A stretch of 64,000 nucleotides of DNA from Aquarana catesbeiana (lineage: Eukaryota > Chordata > Amphibia > Anura > Ranidae). Made by a program: the position numbers and the translations under genes. Positions 46,715 to 58,999 of this stretch are shown piece by piece. Each line of letters begins with the position of its first letter. Position 1 is the first letter of the stretch. The notes beneath the pieces are model-generated. The model was not told the DNA's origin. It searched no databases and saw nothing but the letters and a program-made list of their open reading frames with translations. Location: NCBI RefSeq assembly GCF_042186555.1, contig NC_133326.1:691218217-691282216 (forward strand), written 5' to 3'.

Positions 46715-47762
46715 GGGGGTCAATTCACTAAGAGTTAAATAACGGCAAATAAAATGCAGTAAAATAAAGCATTTTATAAATCAGCTGTGAAAATCTGATT
46801 TACTAAGAATTTACGGATATCATTGTTCTCAACATGTTTCTACTGCTACATCAGGAGAATATCTGTAATCAATCATTATGACAGTAGACATCAAATATCA
46901 CAATATCAGAAAAAAAATCAACAACCAATAATACAGTAGAAAAGAGGGGAGAAAGAGAGCAATGACACTTACCCAGGACCCAAGCCTAGCCGGAGTCAAA
47001 GCACCACCAGCGTTCCCCCACGGCCGCTATGGGGGACGTGCAAAAATGGATGGACTTCTATATTGGTTAATGACAATGTATGAGTGGAGAATATTCAACC
47101 ATATTCCCAGTCTTTTTCCTTCTAATTGGATGATAGTACACCATACTTTGTCTATATATAATCTACACCAGTGGAGGCTTTAGCTTCAAATACCAGCTGA
47201 TGTTAGCATTTAATTTGCACTGCACGTCAGGCCTTTTGATTTAATAAAAACAAACAAAAAAACCTTGTGTACTCGTGATGTATAATGCCACATTTTTGTG
47301 TGTCCACTGCTGGTGGAATAGTGCCAACTTTCTTTGGGTCCTCTGTGGGTGGAATTAGACCCATCTCTGAGGATAGTGTTGCACCCCTTCCTGTGGGTGG
47401 AATTAGGCCACTTTCTGTGGGTCTTCTGTGGATTGAATTAGGCACTCGGTGGGTGGAATGTCCCTTTCTGAGGGTATGAATAGTCCCCTCTTTCTGGTAC
47501 CGCACTGGTAACTGCCACCAAAAGGGTGCTGTTAAAGATCGCACCTTTTTTTAGTTCCTGTTTCGTTTGTGAATTGGACTTAACAGATTACTGCATGATT
47601 TTTTGCGATATTTACCGACAATTTTTTTTTTTTAGTTGTTTACCGCAAAATCGTTATTTTTTTTGTTATTGAATTAGATTTTATTTACTGCATATGCTAA
47701 TTTATGCAAATGAGCAACATCATACCCTTACCACATGTGGTAAAGTTTAGTGAATTGACCCC
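46715..47762. mobile_element. TIR element, GGGGTCAATTCACTAA ends
   Basis: GGGGTCAATTCACTAA (46716-46731) and 'ttagtgaattgacccc' (47747-47762) are perfect inverted repeats. The interior has short degenerate repeats 'gtgggtggaattag.cc' (47340-47480) and no transposase. Confidence 0.65.
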
Positions 47763-48053
47763 AAGATGTGTTACACTCAAGGAAATTGGGGGTCAATGTT
47801 TTACCTCTTAATTTTTAATTTTGTTACACTGTTATAGACAATAGTCCACAAAAAATGCATCAGCAATTTGGTTGTTGTATGCTTCGTAGACCCTATTAAA
47901 AAGTATAAATCTTGGGATGCTAAACAGTTATTGGTTTAGCTGATTTTTGGCTGATTAGTGGCTGATTAATGGAATGTTGCTTAATTAAGCTTTGGTCTTC
48001 ATATTGATTCAATTACCACTGCACATATGTGAATGCATGCTTCTCATTTTAGA
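47763..48053. other. no recognisable feature
   Basis: Short unique stretch leading into the OR duplication. Confidence 0.3.
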
Positions 48054-48603
48054 CTGAAATTTTGGGGTTTGTCTTATACCATGGAAAAAAGTGAATGGAA
48101 TTGTTTTTTTTTTTTTTTTGCCCCTGTGCCTTCTTCTCTTTATCTCCTGTGTCTTTCATCTGATTTGTCTCTTTCGCTTTTCCCATTGCACTATTTTTGA
48201 ATTGAGCAATAGTGTCCTGGCCTTTACTGACCCCCAAAAGGACCATGCAACTCCACTGTTATGACCAACACATTTACTTCATATGTAACTCATTTGGAAA
48301 TAAGCTGACACATGGGAAGTTTTCATTTATGTTGACATTTTTTAATCAGATCTAAGACACATCTAAGAATTCTTCCTTTAAAAAAGAATTTGTCTCAAAC
48401 ATCCATAACTGTAATTTTCATAAATGTGATGGCATGACTGAAAAAAAAATGTATTATGATTGCCGAAAAAAGAAGAAATAACACATTGACTTAGAAAAAG
48501 ATAAAATAATTGATATGTTGGGGCACACAGTAAAAAAACCTGGACACATGCCTTGGGTGCCAAGGTCTGTTAACTCCCCTGGTCATCACTACCTATGTTT
48601 CTT

Positions 48604-49548
48604 CTATGTTACCTTTCTTCTCAAAAGTTCTTCAACTATTTTATGAAGAGCTTGTCTAATTTCATGGTTTCTCAGGCTATATATGATAGGATTCACCAAT
48701 GGGTTCACTACAGTGTACAATAAAGAACTGTACTTGTTTACGGAAGGTGACTTCTCATCCTCTGGAGTCACATAAATAGTAATTATGGATCCATAATATG
48801 CAGCTACAGAGATCAGATGGGCACTACATGTAGAAAAAGATTTTTTCCTCCCAGCGGAGGATGAAATTTTGAGAATGGTAATAAAAATGTAGATGTATGT
48901 CCCAATGATAAATGTAAGAGCACCGAAAAAGAAAAGGACAGAGCAGGTAAGGTCAAACCATTGTAATACAGATGTGTCTGATGTAGACAATTTCACAATT
49001 GGACCTACATCACAAAAGAAGTAATCAATGTCTCTGAGGCCACAAAATTCAAACTGAGCTATTAAAATAATTTCAGTTGTAGATAGGCTCCAAGTTATTG
49101 CCCAAGAACCCAAACCCAACAGGAGGCAGATTCTGCGGTCCATAATTAAAATGTAATGTAAAGGATTAGAGATAGCGACATATCGGTCATAAGACATTAT
49201 AGCAAGGATGAAACATTGCACAAAACCAAAATTCAAAAAGGAGTACAGCTGCATGATACAGCCCTCAACAGACATTTCTCTCTTTGTCTTTAATATAACC
49301 TCGGCCATCAGTGGTATGACACACGTGGCAAGGAGGACATCTGCAAGAGATAGGTGCTGAAGAAAGATGAACATTGGAATTCTGAGATTACTATTGGTGG
49401 ACACTAGAAGGATGATTAGAATGTTGCCTGTCACTATTGCAATGTAAATTAGAAATAAAAGAGCAAAGAATAGAGTTTTGACATTTTCTAGACCTTGGAA
49501 TCCAAGAAGATATATCTCTGAGACTTTTGTTTGATTGTCTTGACACAT
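48604..49548 (-). CDS. odorant receptor, class II-type, 314 aa (OR gene B)
   Basis: This is the second intact odorant receptor, paralogue of the gene at 19.5 kb and in the same orientation. It has the same 314-residue length and the same landmarks: NQT glycosylation site at 5-7, GN 41-42, PMF 58-60, Cys97, MSYDRYVAIS 118-127, KKSFSTCSAHL 235-245 and NPIIYSLRN 286-294. Substitutions from copy A are scattered and mostly conservative. Several cluster in TM4-TM5 (residues 154-170 and 194-210), the region that lines the odorant pocket in this family, so ligand tuning may differ (inference). There are no frameshifts or internal stops. Upstream sequence is homologous to copy A out to about 50.33 kb, including a T2-like MITE, so the proximal control region was duplicated with the gene. 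Confidence 0.95.
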   Translation of the reverse strand: MCQDNQTKVSEIYLLGFQGLENVKTLFFALLFLIYIAIVTGNILIILLVSTNSNLRIPMFIFLQHLSLADVLLATCVIPLMAEVILKTKREMSVEGCIMQLYSFLNFGFVQCFILAIMSYDRYVAISNPLHYILIMDRRICLLLGLGSWAITWSLSTTEIILIAQFEFCGLRDIDYFFCDVGPIVKLSTSDTSVLQWFDLTCSVLFFFGALTFIIGTYIYIFITILKISSSAGRKKSFSTCSAHLISVAAYYGSIITIYVTPEDEKSPSVNKYSSLLYTVVNPLVNPIIYSLRNHEIRQALHKIVEELLRRKVT

Positions 49549-49979
49549 ATTAAGAAACTTGACCCATCAGGAAAGATAGTATCAAAAATAAGTATATGGA
49601 TAATATAAGAAGAGAATGTCTAAGACACAAGTTATTAATCAATCACTGAACTTCTCCCCTTATTATATTAGAAGTATGTTTACCATAGAAGTTTAATTTA
49701 TTAAGTTTACTCTATGAACTATTAGCTAAAGTTTTACATATGATGCATTGTAGCTCAAATATCCAGACCCCCAACATATCTTCTTGGAGAGTCCTCTGTT
49801 CCTTCTGTGCTGTGTAGCCTGGATCTCAATGGACTTCAGAGGGGGACACATGGAACTTTGAATTTTCCCTTGTTCAGATTCACTGCAATTTGGAAAAAGG
49901 GTGTTATCAAGAATTGCATTGAAAAGGTAGACCATTACAATTAACAAGAGAAAGACCATTAACACCTGTCTGTCTGACG

Positions 49980-50330
49980 TTAAAGTAATTGTAAATCTCT
50001 GAAATAGAGAAAGTAACAAAGCACATCCCTCTTTAGTGTGTACTAGCCTCAATCTAAACTACCTAGTGTATTTTCTCTCTGATCTCACCTCCCTCTGCTA
50101 TCTGCATACGTCACTTTTGATAGGTTGGTGCCACCCTTCCTCCAGCACAGAAAAGGTGATTGACAGATCCAGCTGTACATGTTTCCCTATGAGACTGTAT
50201 AGAGAAGGGTACGACATCTGATCTCCACCCTCTGCCTCCTGGAACTGAGAAATAGTCTTGGATCTGTGACATTGAACAGCAAAGGACAGAGGGCTGCAGA
50301 TACGTTTCATTGAATTCTCTGTAGCCATCG
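49980..50330. mobile_element. T2-like MITE end upstream of OR gene B
   Basis: Homologous to 20812-21170, starting TTAAAGTAATTGTAAATC. Similarity to copy 1 fades after 'gatctgtgacattgaac' and a few tens of bases. Confidence 0.5.
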
Positions 50331-51380
50331 ATGGCTCCCTCCGAAGTTATTGTTGAGACAGAGCAGCCATTGGGACCAGCCATTTCTCGTGCCATGGGAA
50401 AGAACGCCATCCTGTTATTTTGGGCCACACAGTCACAGTGTGTACTCTTTCCTGACACCTATGATTAGCTCTGCAACTGTGTCAGCCAAGAGTTCACACT
50501 GCCCATGTGCAGCCTAAAAGAACAGGATGGGGCTCCCTCCTGTGGCATTTGGGGGTGCTGATCCCAATGACTACTCTGTCCCTACAATAATTTGGACCTG
50601 GAGCCATCACTGGCTGCCAAGAATTTGACTCACCTAGCTGTCTTGACTCTCCCAATCCTATGGACATATTACCTGTCCTCTAGCATGGTCTCTTGGGTAG
50701 AGCATGCCTATTTCCTAACAGGAGCCCACACCTATCCCTTGATGGGGGTCCTGTCTCCTGGATGAAGCACATACCTGTCTCCTAAAGGGGGCCTTGAGCT
50801 ATGTCCAGACCTCCCTTATAATGAGTGTGCACACCTGCTCACTCACACAGCCTGCAGGTCTCCAGTAAAACTTGACATATGATTGGAGGCTTCTTTCCAC
50901 CCAAAACTTTTTGAAGCCTCCGAAATAAAGACCCTGATCTGGGATAACCAAACCCAGAGAAAACTGAAAACCCAGCCTTCTTTGCTCAGACACAACACTC
51001 CAGAGCCCATCAAGCTGCATCTTTGAGGACCCTGTATGTCTTCTGCCTATACTCACGCAGTGGCAGGGCCTAGCACTTATTTATTGTGCAAAATATAAAA
51101 TATGGTGTTACAAGCTGTAATAATTTGATGTCACCAATTAAAATATAACGTATAAAATTAAAAAATCTGGTCTTATGGTATAAATTTAGGTTTATTAGTT
51201 ATATCTTATACTGAATATACAGTATCATACATTTTACAGACAAGATAAAAAAATGTGTAGTAAAAAATGGAAAGGATAACAACTGACCTTGAACAGCGGA
51301 TTGATCTAAAATCAGAATGAAATTCACTACAAAACCCAATTTAAGTCTATAATGAGGATGTGGAACATAACATAGAACAT
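50331..51380. other. no recognisable feature
   Basis: About 1 kb copy-2-specific sequence between the OR block and a MITE. The open frames have no recognisable motif. Confidence 0.3.
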
Positions 51381-51383
51381 TAA

Positions 51384-51798
51384 GACCCCTTTCACACTGG
51401 AGCGGTTTTCAGGGGCTTTAGCGCTGGAAATAGCCTCTGCTAAGCGCCTGAAAACCGTCCCCCACTCATTCCAGTGTGACTTTTTACACTCGGGTGGTAC
51501 TTTTGCGGGATGTTTAGAAAACAAACAGCGGTAAAGCGCCGCTAAAAGGGTTCAGCGTTTTCCCCGACTTGTTCATTTCCCAACTTAGTTGGGGTAGGCG
51601 GTACACTTTAGTCAACGCCTCTTGACCATTGACCTCTGGGGACCCGCCTTCTGACCGTTGACCTTTGGGGGAGGTCCCGGTTCCAATCCCTGAGTCCTAG
51701 CCTTGTTCTTCAAGGGGAAACCCTAACCCTAACTCTTAACCCTAACCCTAAATCCTAACCCTAACGAACGTGGCCGCGGCCCCAGTGTGAAAGGGGTC
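51384..51798. mobile_element. MITE with TAA target duplication and internal telomere-like repeats
   Basis: GACCCCTTTCACACTGG and 'ccagtgtgaaaggggtc' are inverted ends, flanked by TAA at 51381-51383 and 51799-51801. Inside, 51718-51765 is an imperfect (ccctaa)n run. Confidence 0.75.
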
Positions 51799-51801
51799 TA
51801 A

Positions 51802-52860
51802 ATCTGTATATTGGGAATATAGTATGGTCTGTGAAGAAGGCTGCAATGTGTAAACTTAGTTATATGCATTATTCCTACTGGAGAGTTGGGTTGTAATGGG
51901 AGAAACTTGTGGTACTGTAGAGCGGTGATTGTGTGGCTGGGAGTTGTAACTCAAGGGGACTAGAAGGACCATAAGGATAATGTGGGTAGAAAGAATGAAT
52001 AGAACAAGAAAGACAAAAGTTGGCCATACATGATAATATTATGCCTTCACCATGTACAAAAATTCTCATCAGTACATTCAATGACTTGACAAATGTCAAG
52101 CACTTCAAAATGTAATTAGCTTTTTCAGTATGAAATGCATGAATGTAATTTTCCAAATAAAAAACGTAGTAACCGAGAAATTTGTTCATTTAAGAAAAAA
52201 TTTGATTCTGCTCCTTCAAACTTTCTTGTCATTTTCAGTTTGATTCCACTATTGATTCAAAAATTGAAACAAAGCCTTTGAACAAAGTTAGTCTAGTCTA
52301 CGGTCGGCTTAAGGGAAATACGTAAGAGTTTAAACAGAAGAAGAGAGGCTGCCAGAGATATTCGGGACTGTGTGGAGGTAACAGAGCGTTGGCTGTGCCT
52401 GATACTTCTATTCAATAAATATCTAAAACACATTTGAACTTGGTGATCTCAGGCATGCACTCCGTAGCTGTCTTCCATGGTGACTTTTAGGTTCAAGACG
52501 GTTCCCTGTGGCATAGTTTGATGAAAAAGGGACCTCAACAATCTTCTGCCTGAATGAACTGTGCCTGGCACTGACTGAAAGTCTCCCTAAAACTTTACTC
52601 TTTGGAAGGACAACAAAATTCGGCTGTAAACTTTGGTTGAATTTAATAATAAAATAAACAAAATAAAATAAATATATATACTATGTGCCAGGATGAGGTA
52701 ATCCGGTGCCCAGGGCAAAGATGCCAAATTGCACCCCCCCCATTTCCCTAGGGTTAAGGTCAGGACATCTCCATCCCTGCAGTAAACCATTGCACCCAGG
52801 GCAGCCATCCCTCCTGCCCACCCCTTGTACTAGCCCTGTATCCAACCCACCCTCATTAGG
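51802..52860. other. no gene; one duplicated block at 52.27-52.44 kb
   Basis: 'tttgaacaaagttagtc.agtcta.ggtc.gctta' here matches 23.01 kb in copy 1. The rest looks unique. Confidence 0.4.
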
Positions 52861-53262
52861 ACTAGGACAACACCTCATTAATGCAATACCAGTATAGTAT
52901 GCCCTCCTCATGGTCATGGATAAAAACAAATACCCAACAGCCAATAGTCTTGGATGTATAAAAAATGAGTCGGTAAACATTGAAAAGATAACTAATATAC
53001 AATAACCCCAGGCACACGTAAGAATCTAAATGATAAAATATACCATTTTAGTTCATCAGTTTGGTAAAAAAAACTGTAATAATAATAAATCCTGATTAAA
53101 ATAATAACATAATAAAAATAAGCATCAAATATGCACCTAAAGAGAGTGGCTGAAAAAAAAGCTGCAGGAGATCAACAGCACTGAGATGGGAAAAACACAT
53201 GAATGAAAGAAAGGTAGAAACAGAATTTTATAAAAAAAAAAATGCCAGGATTTAGTGTTTAA

Positions 53263-54168
53263 CCACTTGCCGCCCGCCCACCGTCAAATGACAGCGAGGC
53301 GGTGCGGCTCTCATTCTGGGTGGACATCATATGACGGCTTCCCAGAACGACCGCTCTCACGCACCCGCTAGGACACGGCACGACCCCGATCTCTGTAAAC
53401 ACGGAGATGCTGTTAATCGGCGCTCCTCGCTTCACACTGACAGAGTGTGAGGAGAGGAGAGCCGATCAGAGGCATTTCCTTGCAGAGGACATCTAGGTAT
53501 GTAATCAGGGCACTGATCATCAGATTACAATTAAGTGCCCACCAATGCCCGCAATGAGTGCCCACCACTGCCAGCAATCAGTGCCCACAAGTGCCAGCAA
53601 TTGGTACCCACAAGTGCCAGCAATCAGTGGTCATTAGTGATGCCAGCCAGTGCTGGCTATCAGTGCTCCCCATCAATGCCCATCACTGCTGCCCATTAAT
53701 GCCACCCATCAGTGCTGTCTATCAGTGTCCATCAGTGCCACCTATCCGTGCTGCCTATCTGTGCCCACTAGTGCCGCCTATCTGTGCCCATTAGTGCCCA
53801 CCAGTGCCACCCATCAGTGCCGCCTATCAGTGCTCATCAGTGCCACCTATCAGTGCCCATAGGTGCGGAATATTCGTGCCTCCTCATCAGTGGCCATCAG
53901 TGCCGCCTCATCAGCGCCCACCAGTGAAGGAAAAAAATTACTTATTTACAAAATTTACTGACAGAAACTAAGAAAAAACTAGGAAAAAAAAAACAGAAGT
54001 GATTAAATACCACCAAAAGAAAGCTCTATTAGTGTGAAGAAAATGATAAAAATGTCACATGATTACAGTGTAGCATGACCGCGCAATTGTCCTTCAAAGT
54101 GTGACATCGGCGAAAGCTGAAAAATGGCCTGGGCGGGAAGGGGCTGAAAGTGCTTGGTATTGAGGTGG
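53263..54168. mobile_element. TTAA-type MITE, copy-2 specific
   Basis: TTAA at 53259-53262, CCACTTGCCGCCCGCCC, ending 'ggtattgaggtgg' and TTAA at 54169-54172. It contains a 'cagtgcccaccagtgcc' minisatellite at 53535-53925. The orthologous spot in copy 1 (26337-26340) is unoccupied. Confidence 0.8.
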
Positions 54169-54861
54169 TTAAAAAAAAACTGAATGCAATGCAGTGGGGG
54201 GTTTGTTTCTAATTTAACAATCTGTGCAACAATTCTGACAGGTCAAACTACTAGCAACTATGCCATGTGCCTACACAAATATTCATTCTATTTTTTTAAT
54301 CTTGGAAAAAAAAAAACAACAGGTTTCCAAATTTTATTAAAGTTGTCCTCCAGGCAAACAGCTAAACACACAGATTTACGTTCTAAAGAATATTATTTCT
54401 GTCTATTCAGTCCCAAAAATGACACGGCACTGCCCTATGGGACAGGGACAGAGACCTAATGTTTCTCTGCTGCAGGTAAGTAATACTTTCAGGTCTTGTT
54501 CCCCCCACCACCGGTACAAACAAATGGCTCCACCACCCCAGCTAATGGCTGAACAGTGAATGAAGGAGCAGTACATTGATCAGCTCAACTCTCTTTCATG
54601 CTCCTTCTACCAGTATGTACCTTGCAAGCACACAAGCATGGCAGCACATTTTATTGGCTCATTGTGCTGCTTCTTCTTTCCCCCATCTGAGTTCTGCTGT
54701 ACATGGACTGCAAAAGACTCATATCAGATCAAATTCAGGCACTGCTTTCACTGCCTGCGTTAAAACGAAATTTAATGATGTATTAATACATACAGATCTG
54801 GAATACCTGGAATTTATTTCATATCTGCCTGGTTGGTATAAAGCTGTAAAGAGCTACTTAC

Positions 54862-55100
54862 CTTCTTGGCTTAATGGAAATAAAAAAAATATATCAATGA
54901 TGAAAATGCGCACTCTACAATCTTAAATCATGTTAGTTGCTTTGATATTTTTATAGTTAAGGAAAAAATGATTGCGTCCAATGGGATTGCTATCAAAGGT
55001 CTTTCTGTGCATCATATTATCAGCTGGGACTTCATCTCTAAGGCTGCGCAATTACCAGTAATGAAAGTTTAACACAATTCCAAAGAATTGAAAAAAAAAA
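54862..55100 (-). pseudogene. decayed copy of the exon-like block
   Basis: Homologous to 26711-26957, with the same 'CCAAGAAGGTAAGTAGCTC' donor context. The frame contains a TAA where copy 1 reads Ile-Pro, so it cannot encode the same product. Confidence 0.45.
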
Positions 55101-55208
55101 AACTCACAATGGGGTTGATTTACTAAAACTGGAGAGTGCAAAATCGTGTGCAGATGCGCATTGAAACCAATCAGCTTCCAGATTTTTTTTTTATAGGTCA
55201 AAGCTTAA

Positions 55209-56196
55209 CCGCTTGCTGACGAGCCGCTGCAGTTTTACTGCGGCAGAATGGCTGGGCGAAACAACGTTACCTTATGTTGCTTCGCCTTTTGGCCACTAGG
55301 GGCGTGCACCCGTGCCCGCAGTGTGTGTGCCAGACCCCGAAGCGAGTGCCCGGCGGGTGCAATGACCGCCGGGCTCCGGCGATTGCTCGTGACAGAACGA
55401 GAACCGGGATCTGTGTGTGCAAACACACAGATCGCGGTTCTTTCAGGGGAGAGGAGACAGATCGTGTGTTAATACTATGTACTATGTATGAACACCGATC
55501 TCTCTCTCCTCCTAGACAGTCCCATCCCCCCCCTACAGTTAGAACACACAGTCAGGGAACACAATTAACCCCTTGATCGCCCCCTAGTGTTAACCCCTTC
55601 CCTACCAGTGACATTTATACAGTAATCAGTGCATTTTTTATAGCACTGATCGCTGTATAATTGTCAGTGCTTTCAAAAATGTGTCAAAAGTGTCCAATGT
55701 GTCCGCCATAATGTCGCAGTCACGATAAAAATCGCAGATCACCGCCATTACTAGTAAATAATAAAATAATAAAAATGACATAAATCTATCCCCTATTTTG
55801 CAGACGCTATAACTTTTGCGCAAACCAATCAATATACGCTTATTGCGATTTTTTTTTTACCAAAAATATGGAGAAGAATACATATCGGCCTAAACTGAGG
55901 AAAAAAAAATGTTTTTGATTAAAAAATGTGGGATATTTATTATGGCAAAAAGTAAAATATATTGTGTTTTTTTTTTCTCAAAATTGACGCTCTTCTTTTG
56001 TTTATAGCGCAAAAAATAAAAAACGCAGAGGCGATCAAATAGCACCAAAAGAAAGCTCTATTTGTGAGAAAAAAAGGAAATCAAGTTTGTTTGGGTATAG
56101 CGTCGCACGACCGCGCAATAGTCAATTAAAGCGACGCAGTGCCGAATCACAAAAAATGGCCCGGTTATTGAGCAGCCAAATCTTCCGGGGCTGAAG
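55209..56196. mobile_element. TTAA-type MITE, copy-2 specific
   Basis: TTAA at 55205-55208 then CCGCTTGCTGACG, ending 'ccggggctgaag' with the right TTAA lost. Copy 1 keeps an empty TTAA at 27061-27064 in the same context, 'gtcaaagc'. Confidence 0.8.
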
Positions 56197-56516
56197 CACA
56201 TCCAGTTCAACCAGTTCAACCAATAGAAGAAAAAAAAAAAAATAAATAAATAAAAAACCTCCAGACTCGGAACTCTATACCCACAACTGATCCAGAGGAA
56301 GGAAAAAAAAAACTCCTAAAAAAACATGGTCCAATTTGCTCCTGGGGGGAAAAATAAATTTCTGATTGCCAGATGGCAATCATATAATCCCTGGATCAAC
56401 AATCAATGTTATTACCCATAAACGTTAATAGCCAATAACATTTTATGCATTTAGGAACAGATATTTGCACGCCGGAAATTTTTGTTTAGTTTTGGATGCA
56501 TTCTTTCATTGAAGAA

Positions 56517-57785
56517 AAATGCGCTACAGTGAAATACATAAACAATAACAATTATAGCCGCGATTCATCTATGTAACACAAACACAGTGAAATTAAATAA
56601 GAAAAAAGGGGGGTTTAATCGCGCTAAAACAGATTGGTGATCGTACACATCATCACCAAACCAAATATTTAGAACTAAGTGAAGAGTTCCCCTTTAGTGT
56701 ATACATAATATACAAAACACATATCAAATGAATAATCAATCCAAAAATAAAACGTTCAAAGTGATAATAAAAAGTCCATGTATAAAAAAATCACCCAAGT
56801 GATATAAAAGTATCTTAAAAAAGTTCCAAAAAACATAAATTCTTGCTGTGAGAAGAAAAAAGCGTGCTTGCTCCACCACCGTGAAATCAGACTGGCCGCT
56901 TACCAGAAACTCATGATCCCCCGTTACAGAGGATCAGAGAAAGCTGTTTGTTAATTCCTGCTTCGAACCACGACCAATGGATCAGAGACCTTATACCGAG
57001 ACGGGACATCAAAGACTGCAGGGTCAGGCTAAAGATGTTCACACTGACAGGTACTCAGACATCAGCCCACAGCATTGCAGATACGGTCATAGAAGGAAAA
57101 AAAGGCTCCATATAGTGTAAAATCATTGACTTTATTGGATAAGTAAAAGGTTAAAGTGGTGTTCGGGCCAAAATTATACTTTTTAAATAAAAATACCCAT
57201 ATAATACACAAGCTTAATGTATTCTAGTAAAGTTACTCTGTAAACTAAGGTCTGTTTTGTTCGTTTATAGCAGTAGTTTGTTATTTTATAAACTTACAGC
57301 AGGCCGTGGCCATCTTAAGTGTGGGCATCTGAAGCCAGACTGTATGCTCAGTGCAGCACAAGCAGTGTAATAGGTTTTAGGTCAGGTTTCCATAGCAATG
57401 GCAGTGTCAGAGGAAGTTGCCACCCCTTCCCAGAAGGAATTGCAAACAGGAAATGATGCGATGAGCCACGGCTAGGGAGGAGGAAGTGAAACATGAATAC
57501 AGCAGATATACAGTAGGTGCTGAGAAAAAAAAATTAAAAATATCCAATTCGTTTGCAGTGCACAGTTTAGTGAGGGATGCTGAAGAGTTGTAAAAGTGGG
57601 TGGAACTCCACTTTAAACTCACATGTTAGTAGACAATAGTAGGCATGTAGCGTAGTCTGGAGCGCCGACCGGAAGCTCACAGACAGCCCGTCCTACTGGA
57701 AACAACAGCAGCAATGGGAGGTGACGAGAACACGTCGCTCTGCCCTACGCGGCGTTTCGTGATAGAGTCACATCATCCAGGGGCC
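56517..57785 (-). mobile_element. nested retroelement-like insertion with 16-bp target duplication
   Basis: TTCTTTCATTGAAGAA is repeated exactly at 56501-56516 and 57786-57801. On the minus strand the insert begins 'ggcccctggatgatgtgactctatcacgaaacgccgcgtaggg', the motif style of amphibian LINE/PLE tails. A long target duplication fits target-primed reverse transcription. No coding domain. Confidence 0.65.
57161..57616. mobile_element. T2-like MITE, 456 bp, third nesting level
   Basis: TTAAAGTGGTGTTC at the left and 'ggaactccactttaa' at the right, with TTAA ends, inside the retroelement-like insertion. Confidence 0.8.
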
Positions 57786-58542
57786 TTCTTTCATTGAAGA
57801 ATTTTGTTTCTTCATATTCGTCATGTTGAGCCAATTTGTTTTTGGAATTAATTTTATATTTTCGGCATTCATCTTGTATATTCGTTGGTCTGTGTGGATT
57901 AAAAAAATGTAGCAGTTTTTCTGCAAGATTGCTATAAAATTGATATATTACCGAATCAGGGGGATTTGAATCAGAAGGAGTCAATATTTTTGGCCCAACC
58001 CACCAACTGATAGGACAATATCGCCCTTCGTCATGATAGGCGGCACGGATATGCGACACTGATGGGCACTGATAGGCATCCAAATTAATGAATGAAACTA
58101 AATTTGGGATCCATCCTCTATCTCAATCCGAATTATTAAACAAATTAGAAAATTGTATTAATTTCCCCATGGGCCTAAACTACTATTGCATCATATGAAG
58201 TCATCTGAATGAATTGAATGAAACAACTTTTTTTTCGGATTCGTTGACATTCGTTACTATGTCCATTCGGGGATTCGTATACATCTGAATCTATAAAAAT
58301 TTAATTTTCGGCCGAAAAACGAATCGTGATGAAACGTAACGCATATGTCTATTTAGGAACTAGTTCTTGAGGGAGCCCATTCCACGTTGTCTATTCCATA
58401 GTTGGCCTTTTTTGGTTCTCCAACAACAGTGCCTTGCCCCTGTGTAAAGTACACAAATTCACATCGACATAATAAGGTTGATTTACTAAAGACGTTCAGC
58501 ACATTCACTTTGCATATTGAATTTTCACTTAGCTTAGAGTTA

Positions 58543-58967
58543 TGCCCCGTACACACGATCGGAAATGCCTCCAGCAAAACTCCGATGAGAGCTTTTGGTC
58601 AGAAAATACGACCGTGTGTATGGTCCATCGGACTTTTACTGGCGGAACTCCAGCCAGCAAAAGACTGAGAGCAGGTTCTCTATTTTTCGGTCGGAAAAAG
58701 TTCCTATCCGAAAATGCGTTTGTCTGTATGCAATTCGGAAGCACAAAAAAAACATGCATGCTCAGAAACAATTCAACGCATGCTCGAAAGCATTGAACTT
58801 CATTTTCTCGACTCGTCGTAGTGTTGTACGTCACCGCGTTCTTGACAGTCGAAAGTTCAGAGAACTTTTGTGTGACCGTGTGTATGCAAGCCAAGCTTGA
58901 GTGGAATTCCATGGGAAAAACCATCCAAGATTTTTCAGACGGAAATTCTGCTCGTGTGTACGGGGCA
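58543..58967. mobile_element. Harbinger-type MITE, TTA target duplication, copy-2 specific
   Basis: TGCCCCGTACACACGATCGG at the left and 'gctcgtgtgtacggggca' at the right, flanked by TTA at 58540-58542 and 58968-58970. Copy 1 has the single TTA at 39106-39108. Confidence 0.85.
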
Positions 58968-58999
58968 TTAGGGTTCAAAAAATGAATAAAATAAAATAT

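Larger units (their letters stand above)
56459..58350. mobile_element. 1.9-kb insertion with 10-bp target duplication, copy-2 specific
   Basis: ATTTAGGAAC occurs on both sides (56449-56458 and 58351-58360) and only once at the matching place in copy 1 (near 38918). It contains 'attcg'-rich sequence, a small 'gcactgatgggcactgatagg' piece, and a further nested insertion. The superfamily is not clear. Confidence 0.7.

Noticed and set aside
51718..51765. Chromosome end
   Set aside because: The (ccctaa)n run is short, imperfect and enclosed in a TAA-flanked MITE, with unique and duplicated DNA on both sides.
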